Shown piece by piece: positions 1-5,327 of a stretch of 5,327 nucleotides of DNA (position 1 is the first letter of the stretch; each line of letters starts with the position of its first letter). The stretch comes from an uncultured Cellvibrio sp. GTDB lineage: Bacteria; Pseudomonadota; Gammaproteobacteria; Pseudomonadales; Cellvibrionaceae. The stretch is from contig CAMPIG010000339.1 in assembly GCA_946886255.1 (NCBI GenBank), forward strand, positions 1 through 5,327. The letters run 5' to 3'. The position numbers were made by a program, and so were the translations under genes. The notes under the pieces were generated by a model that did no database searches, had not been told where the DNA came from, and worked only from the letters and a program-made list of their open reading frames with translations.

Positions 1-330
1 GGCTCTTACATACTGAGCAAAAAGGGTGCACAAAAATTATTAAGTGTTCCGGAAAAATATCACGAAAATCCTGACCGTTTTATGTTTTGTCACGAAGACT
101 CCATCATCGCCGGCAGCTTGAATACCTATCAGGTTGCGCCTTCGCTAACCACGCAGGATAAATACGATTCGGCCAAGCCAACGTTCGCGAGTAACATTGA
201 AACACCGGATATTGTGTCGACAGATCGCATTACGTTGATGGATAAGATAAAACACTTATCACCACAGGAAATTTTTTTGGTGATAAAGAAAACACTTCAG
301 GGATATCGGCGGGTGAATTTTAAGCCGTGA
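1..330 (+). CDS. Glycosyltransferase family 25-like protein, 3' end only
   Basis: The frame is open from base 1 through a TGA stop at 328-330, giving the last 109 residues of a gene whose start lies outside the window. The first visible residues, GSYILSKKGAQKLLS, resemble the motif near the C-terminal side of family 25 glycosyltransferases (LPS beta-galactosyltransferase type), where a G-(A/S)-Y-(L/I)-(L/I)-S-x-x-G-A-x-K-L-L pattern is followed by an acidic stretch (here CHEDS, about residues 30-34 of the fragment) and then a V-x-P-x-L-x-x-Q segment (VAPSLTTQ). Enzymes of this family transfer sugars from nucleotide donors to lipooligosaccharide or other surface glycans in the cytoplasm. No catalytic N-terminal part is available, so donor and acceptor cannot be named. 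The internal ATG at 82 is not a likely true start, because the conserved motif lies upstream of it. The gene converges on the lyase gene and shows no functional link to it. The family assignment is fairly likely, not certain. Confidence 0.68.
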   Translation, partial: GSYILSKKGAQKLLSVPEKYHENPDRFMFCHEDSIIAGSLNTYQVAPSLTTQDKYDSAKPTFASNIETPDIVSTDRITLMDKIKHLSPQEIFLVIKKTLQGYRRVNFKP

Positions 331-354
331 TCTATAGAGGATTGCACGATACGA

Positions 355-460
355 GTTTGGCGTTAGGCCTTTTGTTTCGAAACCTTCAAGTCAGGGATGA
401 CTTGAAGGAGCTACAGGGATGTGTTCATGCGTTTTCGAAACAAAAGGCCTAATGACAAAC
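355..460. repeat. Nested inverted-repeat element, probably a dispersed intergenic repeat
   Basis: The outer arms are 355-382 and 433-460. Twenty consecutive pairs are perfect (363-382 with 433-452). The stem continues outward as 362-453 (a G-U wobble in RNA), 361-454, a mismatch at 360-455, and then five more pairs. Inside, 383-392 pairs perfectly with 399-408 to make a 10-bp hairpin with the six-base loop AGGGAT (393-398). A second, smaller hairpin ACA-GGGA-TGT lies at 413-422. The whole folds as a three-way junction. There is no T-tract after either end, so it is not a textbook terminator, although it could still stop or stabilise convergent transcripts. From memory, similar CAGGGATG / TACAGGGATGT elements ending in a CGAAACAAAAGG arm recur between genes in Cellvibrio-like and related gammaproteobacteria. 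That recollection is unverified here. The structure itself is read directly from the sequence. Confidence 0.8.
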
Positions 461-509
461 GAACTACGAAGCTCCCTCGCGACATGTAAGACAACCTACT
501 CACTTATCA

Positions 510-532
510 AAGCCCGCAATCCCTGCGGGCTT
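510..532. terminator. Terminator-like hairpin between convergent genes
   Basis: AAGCCCGC (510-517) pairs perfectly with GCGGGCTT (525-532) around a seven-base loop. It lies 18 bases beyond the stop codon of the lyase gene on the - strand, so it most likely ends that transcript. It may also act on + strand transcription. The T-tracts are short on both sides (CTTCTCT on +, CTTTGAT on -), so termination strength is uncertain. Read on the - strand, the loop is AGGGATT. Confidence 0.7.
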
Positions 533-550
533 CTCTAAAAAATTAAAAGT

Positions 551-3529
551 CTATTGTGAGTTACACGTATTCACACCAATACAACTTTGCTGATTCTCCC
601 AACCCCAACCATCCACTTGATTAACACACATTGGAAAGTTGGTGCCGTACCAATTACACACAGAACTATTAGCCGGCGCACTCGAACTGCTTGAGCTGCT
701 TGAACTACTGGACGGCGCACTATTGCTACAACTTGCTGCCGCAGGTGAATCACCGGACACAACAATAGAATCAATATTTGCCAGACCGCTGCTACCCGTT
801 GCATTCAAACGAATGGTGTGGGTACCGGCAGAAAGATTGATCGTCGTTGAAACTTCGCCCCAGGATGTCCATGCACCAGTCGATGTAAAATCCAGACTCG
901 TTATTACGCTACCATCCACCAGCAATTGCGCAGGCCGACTGTCGACGCTGGCAAAGCGGAAAGTCAGCGTGTAATTACCGCTATCGGTACTGATCCGCCA
1001 ATTCACGCCCTGGTTAGCGGCATTGGTGGTGTTGGCAAAGCCGCTGCCGGTGAAGCCGGCGTTGTTATTGTCGACCGTGCCATCAACGCTGCAAAATCCT
1101 GTGGTGTTTTCCTGGATGGTTATTGATGAGGCGGGAGATCCGCTGACCGGTGTCAAACTCCACTGCTGATTTGTGGCGGCGTTGTAAGTCCATTGCAAAA
1201 TGTTACCGCCATCCGCCTGACTACGCCCTTCCACATCCACAGCTTTGCCGCTGTATTGCGAAATAATGCTGTAATAATTATCGCCTGCGCTCTGGAATGC
1301 CCAACGTTGATTTTGATCGCCAACATAAGCGTTTTGAATAATATTGGCACCATCTGCAGAGGTTGGCCCGGCAATATCCAACGCCGCGTTACTGTGCTCC
1401 GCGCGAATGGAATAGTAACCATCGCCAACAGACGTCAACTGCCAATGCTGGTTGGACTGGCCGTTGTATGCCCATTGCACTACGTTAGCGCCGTTCGCTG
1501 TATTGTTATTTTCGACGGTTAACACTTTGCCACTGGAGCGTGCCTCAATCACGTAAGTGCCATTGGCAATCGCAGCACCACTGCTGGAGCTGGACGAACT
1601 GGAACTTGAGCCACCTAATGGCGGATTGGGGTCGGTACCGACAAAATAAATATCCGGTACTGGCTGTGCGCTCATGCCGTCGCCCAGAAAATAACTGGTA
1701 TGGGGCGGCTGATTGTAGGCTACGTTTTGCCAGGCAATGGCAACACGATATTGTGAATCGTGCATCAGGGTGCGAAGCTTATGCGTGGTTACGGCGGTCG
1801 TGGAAAAAATTAATAACTGGGTATTACTTTCGTTGCGCCAGATCACTTCTTCACGCCAGTCACCGAGGATATCACCGGATAATCCCGGGGTTGCTTTGGT
1901 GCCATTATTTTGCGCTGCACCCGACTGGTTTGCCGTCAACAGCCGGCTGGTCGTGCTGTTGTTGTAATTCCATTTATCAATCACGGTGCCGTTCAATAAC
2001 TCGCGACGTAAATCCGCATCCCAGTACGCACCAAAGTTGATTGAGCTCGGTTTGGCCGAGGAAAGAAATGTACCGTTTGCGGCATACAATCCACCAGATG
2101 AAGCCCAGCTCTCGCTGCCGGCATGGCGAGGATCGATATCCATCGTTACTCCGCGACCGATATCGGTACGTCCACCATCATGACTCCAGATTATTTGCCC
2201 GGTACGCGCATCATGCATCTCAACACCATGCTGGCCATAGCAGCTCGGGCATTCATGCACCATAAATACTTCGAGGCCAGGACGACTCGGCAGCAAGTCT
2301 CCAAGATGTACTGCGTCACCATGACCAAGGCCGGTGCTGTACAGTCCACGGCCATTGTCATCAATGGTAGCCGCACCATAAACAATTTCATCGCGTCCGT
2401 CGTTATCTACATCACCAACAGTGAGGCTGTGAGCGCCTTGCCCTGCATAAGCACTGTTGCCACTGCTGTTACTATCGAAAGTCCAGCGTTGAGCCAACTG
2501 ACCATTGCGCCAATCCCATGCAACCAAGACAGCCCGGGTGTAATAACCACGTGCCATGATCAGACTCGGCCGGGTACCATCAAGATATGCCACGCCGGCA
2601 AGAAAGCGATCAACGCGATTACCGTAGTTATCACCCCAGGAACTGACATTTCCTCGACCCGGCAAGTAATTAGTAGTGGCCATAGCGCGGCCGGTCTGGC
2701 CGTTAAAAATCGTTAAAAATTCAGGACCGGAAAGAATATAACCACTGGAATTGCGATGGTCAGCACTGGCATTACCGATGACCACGCCGGCTCCGTCGCG
2801 CGTACCATCGGCCGTTTTCATTGCCACTTCTGCTTTGCCATCGCCGTCCAGGTCGTAGACGATAAATTGCGTATAGTGCGCGCCGGCGCGAATGTTGCGC
2901 CCTAAATCTATTCGCCATAAACGAGTGCCGGATAATTCATAGGCATCAATAAATACGTTACCGGTATAGCCGGACTGGGAATTATCCTTCGCATTTGATG
3001 GGCCCCACTTCAGTATGAGTTCATATTGGCCATCCCCATCCAGGTCGCCAACACTCATGTCATTAGCAACATAGTTATAGGCGACGCCGTCAGGTGTCGT
3101 ACCACCAGCAGGACGCTGTAAATTAACGGCCAGGTAGGGATTTCCCCACACGGATCCCGCAGCACTGTCACCCGTCTCACTGCCGTTAACTACAGCACGA
3201 ACGGTATAACTGGCGCCGGTTGTACCACTGCCATCAAAGTAATTGGTGCTGTTGGTAATCGGTGAATTATTCAGGCGTGTACCATTACGATACACATTGA
3301 ATCCGATAGCTGCTGGATCATCGCCCAGCATGCGCCAACCGACAAAAACACCGTTACCGGAGCGAATCGCTACCACACCGCGATCCAGATATTCCATCTG
3401 GCGTGCAGCTTGCGCTGGGGGCGTTAATAAAATAGAACACAAGAAAAAAGTCAGTAGGATTAAAAAAAGATAACGCATGTTGGGCAATGAGCGAGCTGAA
3501 GACACCCGCTCCAGGTGGATTGATAACAT
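551..3529 (-). CDS. Secreted PL11 rhamnogalacturonan lyase with CBM13-, CBM35- and CBM10-type modules
   Basis: Cuts the rhamnogalacturonan-I backbone of pectin by calcium-dependent beta-elimination, outside the cell. The start at 3529 has AGGAG 7 bases upstream. The signal peptide is about residues 1-41 (hydrophobic 20-36, cleavage after AQA41), with no lipobox. A beta-sandwich domain (about 43-130) precedes the PL11 propeller (about 131-633). The propeller shows DxDxDG calcium motifs at 162, 226 and 373, and the family signatures GDWREE (556-561), TLMHD (587-591) and [12 protein letters not shown] (599-610). Ten serines (641-650) lead to a ricin-B/CBM13-like trefoil (about 653-795) with three QxW motifs (694, 741, 788). 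A CBM35/CBM6-like module follows (about 801-926), then eleven serines (940-950) and a CBM10 (957-989) with CNWYG, GWGWEN and four cysteines. The catalytic core is about family size, as in Bacillus YesW/YesX, and the rest is appended modules. Endo versus exo action cannot be told. The neighbour upstream in transcription is the exported DUF4380-like gene. Confidence 0.95.
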   Translation of the reverse strand: MLSIHLERVSSARSLPNMRYLFLILLTFFLCSILLTPPAQAARQMEYLDRGVVAIRSGNGVFVGWRMLGDDPAAIGFNVYRNGTRLNNSPITNSTNYFDGSGTTGASYTVRAVVNGSETGDSAAGSVWGNPYLAVNLQRPAGGTTPDGVAYNYVANDMSVGDLDGDGQYELILKWGPSNAKDNSQSGYTGNVFIDAYELSGTRLWRIDLGRNIRAGAHYTQFIVYDLDGDGKAEVAMKTADGTRDGAGVVIGNASADHRNSSGYILSGPEFLTIFNGQTGRAMATTNYLPGRGNVSSWGDNYGNRVDRFLAGVAYLDGTRPSLIMARGYYTRAVLVAWDWRNGQLAQRWTFDSNSSGNSAYAGQGAHSLTVGDVDNDGRDEIVYGAATIDDNGRGLYSTGLGHGDAVHLGDLLPSRPGLEVFMVHECPSCYGQHGVEMHDARTGQIIWSHDGGRTDIGRGVTMDIDPRHAGSESWASSGGLYAANGTFLSSAKPSSINFGAYWDADLRRELLNGTVIDKWNYNNSTTSRLLTANQSGAAQNNGTKATPGLSGDILGDWREEVIWRNESNTQLLIFSTTAVTTHKLRTLMHDSQYRVAIAWQNVAYNQPPHTSYFLGDGMSAQPVPDIYFVGTDPNPPLGGSSSSSSSSSSGAAIANGTYVIEARSSGKVLTVENNNTANGANVVQWAYNGQSNQHWQLTSVGDGYYSIRAEHSNAALDIAGPTSADGANIIQNAYVGDQNQRWAFQSAGDNYYSIISQYSGKAVDVEGRSQADGGNILQWTYNAATNQQWSLTPVSGSPASSITIQENTTGFCSVDGTVDNNNAGFTGSGFANTTNAANQGVNWRISTDSGNYTLTFRFASVDSRPAQLLVDGSVITSLDFTSTGAWTSWGEVSTTINLSAGTHTIRLNATGSSGLANIDSIVVSGDSPAAASCSNSAPSSSSSSSSSSSAPANSSVCNWYGTNFPMCVNQVDGWGWENQQSCIGVNTCNSQ

Positions 3530-3536
3530 TTTTGCT

Positions 3537-3541
3537 CTCCT
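3537..3541 (-). promoter_or_regulatory. Ribosome binding site deciding the lyase start
   Basis: On the - strand the sequence reads AGGAG, then AGCAAAA, then ATG at 3529. This strong Shine-Dalgarno with a 7-base gap supports the longer protein. The alternative in-frame ATG at 3478 (Met18) would give a more typical short signal peptide, beginning MRYLFLILL, but nothing resembling a Shine-Dalgarno precedes it. Confidence 0.75.
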
Positions 3542-3555
3542 GATTATTATTGGAA

Positions 3556-3577
3556 TAGCGGTTCATATGAACAGCTA
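3556..3577. promoter_or_regulatory. 22-base near-perfect palindrome, candidate operator
   Basis: The core GTTCATATGAAC (3561-3572) is a perfect 12-base palindrome. After one mismatched pair (3560 with 3573) it is flanked by TAGC and GCTA, giving 10 of 11 matching pairs over 22 bases. It lies 27 bases upstream of the lyase ATG and 14 bases upstream of its Shine-Dalgarno, where a repressor site or a 5' UTR hairpin would be expected. The regulator family is not recognised. Confidence 0.45.
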
Positions 3578-3816
3578 AAAGAACTACGGGAGCGGATGCT
3601 AAAGCATATTGATCAGATAATTAAATGGGGAAGGTCTCAGAATCCTGGGAAACAGGAAACTAATTTGCTATATAAAACTGATGTTAGCAAAACGAACTAT
3701 TACAATGGCGCAAGCAGTCAACATACCGAAAGAAAGTACTGTCTCTCAAGTTCTTGCCCAAAGAGAATTTTATTAATAAAACTGATTTTTGTTTATTTAA
3801 ATCACGTTACAGCATT

Positions 3817-4872
3817 TTATAAACCCTTCAACCCTAAAGCCGTCGCCTGCCGTTTTAAAAAAGCTATATGAGCTTCACTGGTAAAATCGCCAGCATAGGG
3901 CAGTATCGTCCACACCTCATGTGCTTGCATTTGCTCCCCTGGTTGCAGGGTTTTGTATGGCGCATGAACTTCCAATTCCATCAAACTGGCGTCGGGATTT
4001 TGCGGTTGGTAATCGAGGTACAACTCAACCTGCCCCTGCTCAGGATGAATCAACGCCTCCGGTTGCAGAACAAATTGAATAATAAATACCTGGTCGTGAT
4101 CAAAAGCGGCCATCCACCCGGCGACAGGTTGCATAAATGCCTTACCACGGCGAATTGTCTTGCCAGCAGGCGGTGCCGTCAATTCAAATGAAAATAATCC
4201 CTGTACAATGTTATAAACCGGAGGTGCTACGGCTTCTCCGGGAAACGGATTAACGCGCAATTTTTTTTCCTCCTGAATCGGCACGTAGACCTTGGCCTCG
4301 GCACGCACCCGTGTGTTGAACCAGATGTCCCAACTCACCGGCGTGCTACGCGCGTTCCGTGCAATCACATCCAGGCGCACACTGTCAGGGCGTTCCTTTA
4401 TCAATTGATAGCGTTTGGTAAAAGCAATGCCGGATACAGGGCTAGCCGGTCCGACGAGCTCAATCTGCTTATCACTCTGTTGTGTCACATCGTGTTGACT
4501 CAATACCAGGAAAGGATCTGGCGGCCAAACCGATTTGGCTTTACGTCGTTCTTCGTTAAGCCTTTGCTGCGTCCACCACGCACTTTGCGGACCGACCCAC
4601 ATCTCGTGACCAAGGTAGCCAATGTTGTTGCTTTCGGCATTTACCACTGGCTCGGGAATATCACTAACTTCCTTTCCGATCCGCAAAAAATTGGGCGCTT
4701 CCTGGCGGGAAAAATGCACCACTCGCCCGCCAATATCTGGCGTAACCTCGACACGAATGTGATTATTTTTCAGCGTTAATCTGTCAATAGCTGGCGACGC
4801 CGATACTGCGCCGACATTTATTGATAAAGCGAGAAAAAGGGTCAATGTGGGGAGGATTACAATTTTTAACAT
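3817..4872 (-). CDS. Exported DUF4380-like protein (mutarotase-like fold)
   Basis: The 351-residue product starts with a Sec signal peptide: MLK, a hydrophobic run at about 4-22, and probable cleavage after VSA25. It should therefore be periplasmic or secreted. The mature part resembles the DUF4380 family, a beta-sandwich group related to galactose mutarotase/aldose-1-epimerase folds. Supporting features are LKNNHIRVEVTPDIGGRV (34-51) near the mature N-terminus, the GHEMWVGPQS segment (88-97), WPPDPF (116-121), and WDIWFNTRV (181-189) in the middle. Mutarotase-fold proteins commonly bind sugars in an open cleft, but no activity is known for this group and no catalytic residue can be assigned. 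The mature protein has no cysteine. The start at ATG 4872 lacks a clear Shine-Dalgarno, yet it is the only ATG placing the signal peptide at the N-terminus. The RG-I lyase follows on the same strand after 287 bases, suggesting a role in pectin use. The family call is likely; the role is inferred. Confidence 0.75.
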   Translation of the reverse strand: MLKIVILPTLTLFLALSINVGAVSASPAIDRLTLKNNHIRVEVTPDIGGRVVHFSRQEAPNFLRIGKEVSDIPEPVVNAESNNIGYLGHEMWVGPQSAWWTQQRLNEERRKAKSVWPPDPFLVLSQHDVTQQSDKQIELVGPASPVSGIAFTKRYQLIKERPDSVRLDVIARNARSTPVSWDIWFNTRVRAEAKVYVPIQEEKKLRVNPFPGEAVAPPVYNIVQGLFSFELTAPPAGKTIRRGKAFMQPVAGWMAAFDHDQVFIIQFVLQPEALIHPEQGQVELYLDYQPQNPDASLMELEVHAPYKTLQPGEQMQAHEVWTILPYAGDFTSEAHIAFLKRQATALGLKGL

Positions 4873-5212
4873 AACCGCGAACCAAATGTTGTTATTGCTG
4901 TTGAGATCAGAGAAATTAAAAACCTGCGTATCATCCTACGAATCAAGTAGCAGCGCAAATTTTAATGCCACTTAAAGAAACATGCCGATGGTTATTTATG
5001 TGGATCGTTTTGTGCGGTAAGTTACATATAGCAAGGCATAAGCATCACAGCGAAGTCAGCAATTTATTGCGCCACAAGAAAGACCTATCATCAGGAAAAT
5101 TTCCAGCCATCTTTCAACACGTTTAAATGGCGTAGCGCATCACACTTCGCACCTAAGTTATTCATTTTATGTAGCGCAAGGCGGTACAATTTCAGCCAAT
5201 ATTTCATCAATT

Positions 5213-5235
5213 CCAATTGCGCTTATGGCAATTGG
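5213..5235. promoter_or_regulatory. Inverted repeat CCAATTGC / GCAATTGG
   Basis: Perfect eight-base arms (5213-5220 and 5228-5235) flank a seven-base spacer. It lies 78-101 bases upstream of the candidate GTG start and could be an operator or a hairpin. No regulator family is recognised. Confidence 0.4.
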
Positions 5236-5236
5236 T

Positions 5237-5254
5237 TGTCATTCAACGATGACA
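5237..5254. promoter_or_regulatory. Inverted repeat TGTCAT / ATGACA
   Basis: Perfect six-base arms (5237-5242 and 5249-5254) are separated by TCAACG. It begins one base after the preceding dyad, so the two together form about 42 bases of dense symmetry, as expected of a bound regulatory region. The short arms leave chance as a real alternative. Confidence 0.35.
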
Positions 5255-5313
5255 TCTAAAGCTTCCATCCCGCCATGAAGCTCGGTGCCATTTGAAAAAG
5301 CAAGGAGACCGGT

Positions 5314-5327
5314 GTGAACAGTCTTTT
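5314..5327 (+). CDS. Probable 5' end of a divergent gene, GTG start
   Basis: GTG at 5314 is followed by AAC AGT CTT, so the product would begin MNSL, and the window then ends. The start is proposed because AAGGAG lies at 5302-5307 with a 6-base gap to the GTG. That is the strongest ribosome binding site in this region, and the frame has no stop in the few codons visible. The other nearby start, ATG at 5275, hits a stop after six codons. The product cannot be identified. Confidence 0.45.

Larger units (their letters stand above)
331..550. other. Intergenic region between convergent genes, with hairpin elements
   Basis: This 220-base non-coding stretch separates the + strand glycosyltransferase stop from the - strand lyase stop. 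It holds the nested inverted repeat at 355-460 and a compact GC-rich hairpin at 510-532. No coding frame of interest and no RNA gene was recognised in the remaining bases (331-354, 461-509 and 533-550). Confidence 0.8.
3530..3816. other. Intergenic region upstream of the lyase gene
   Basis: This is 287 non-coding bases between the stop of the DUF4380-like gene and the start of the lyase, both on the - strand. It is AT-rich near the DUF4380 end. It contains the palindrome at 3556-3577, the lyase ribosome binding site, and an AT-only 14-base palindrome TTTTATTAATAAAA at 3768-3781, which is too weak to call a terminator. No convincing -35/-10 pair was found on the - strand. The length and the palindrome suggest that the lyase has its own promoter or control point, but co-transcription is not excluded. 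The short + strand open frame across 3596-3871 is judged spurious. Confidence 0.6.
4873..5313. other. Divergent intergenic region
   Basis: No gene was seen in these 441 bases, which lie between the - strand DUF4380-like start and the probable + strand GTG start at 5314. The stretch is AT-rich. It holds two adjacent dyads (5213-5235 and 5237-5254) and an eight-base direct repeat GTAGCGCA at 5132 and 5171. A weak -10-like TACAAT (5185-5190) on the + strand has only a poor -35 partner. It probably contains promoters for both directions, but none can be placed with confidence. Confidence 0.6.

Noticed and set aside
355..460. Known TwoAYGGAY-type structured RNA
   Set aside because: The element has two GGA-bearing loops, but both read AGGGAT or GGGA rather than AYGGAY. 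The outer stem also looks like a dispersed repeat, so I do not assign it to that class.
355..460. Insertion sequence remnant or attachment site suggested by the long inverted arms
   Set aside because: There is no transposase coding between or near the arms, no flanking target duplication was seen, and the interior is itself a designed-looking hairpin rather than a gene remnant.
639..2716. Several open frames on the + strand opposite the lyase gene, up to about 197 codons
   Set aside because: They lie wholly antisense to a long, clearly recognisable lyase. Their translations are low-complexity or unrecognisable, for example leucine-rich runs opposite the serine linkers. None has a convincing start signal.
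3556..3577. Possible LexA (SOS) box in the palindrome
   Set aside because: On the - strand it reads CTG-N10-CCG rather than CTG-N10-CAG, so one half-site has a mismatch in an essential position. A DNA-damage link to a pectin lyase is also not expected.
3768..3781. Terminator for the DUF4380-like gene
   Set aside because: TTTTATTAATAAAA is symmetric but contains only A and T. The hairpin would be too weak for intrinsic termination, and no clear T-tract follows on the - strand.
3596..3871. A 91-codon + strand open frame in the intergenic region
   Set aside because: It overlaps the 3' end of the DUF4380-like gene by 55 bases. The GGGAG before its ATG is only 3 bases away, and the translation resembles no family I know.

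Overview
The window looks like part of the chromosome of a plant-polysaccharide-degrading gammaproteobacterium of the Cellvibrio/Saccharophagus type. The main reason is the style of the largest gene: a secreted pectin-backbone lyase whose modules are joined by pure poly-serine linkers and which ends in a small CBM10 cellulose-binding module. That combination is known mainly from this group. Genus and species cannot be fixed from the sequence alone.

Layout from left to right. Positions 1-330 (+) hold the 3' end of a family-25-like glycosyltransferase (LPS or surface-glycan type), cut by the window edge. Positions 331-550 are non-coding: they contain a long nested inverted repeat (355-460) that looks like a dispersed intergenic element, and a terminator-like hairpin (510-532) between convergent genes. 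Positions 551-3529 (-) encode a 992-residue secreted rhamnogalacturonan lyase of family PL11 with three appended carbohydrate-binding modules (ricin-B/CBM13-like, CBM35/CBM6-like, CBM10). Positions 3530-3816 are non-coding, with a 22-bp near-perfect palindrome just upstream of the lyase ribosome binding site. Positions 3817-4872 (-) encode a 351-residue exported protein that resembles the DUF4380 family (galactose-mutarotase-like fold). Positions 4873-5313 are non-coding and probably carry divergent regulatory DNA, including two adjacent dyads. At 5314 a new + strand gene appears to begin with GTG behind a strong Shine-Dalgarno, but only its first codons are in the window.

Functional reading: the two complete genes are transcribed in the same direction, DUF4380 first and then the lyase, and both products carry Sec signal peptides. 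The lyase should cut the rhamnogalacturonan-I backbone of pectin by beta-elimination, while its binding modules anchor it to cellulose and to wall or uronic-acid-containing glycans. The DUF4380 protein may act on the sugars released, but this is inferred from gene neighbourhood and fold only. The glycosyltransferase at the left edge points the other way and is probably functionally unrelated.

The least-explained items are the nested hairpin element at 355-460, which shows two GGGA-bearing loops resembling CsrA/RsmA sites, the exported DUF4380 protein paired with an RG-I lyase, and the palindromes in the two intergenic regions.
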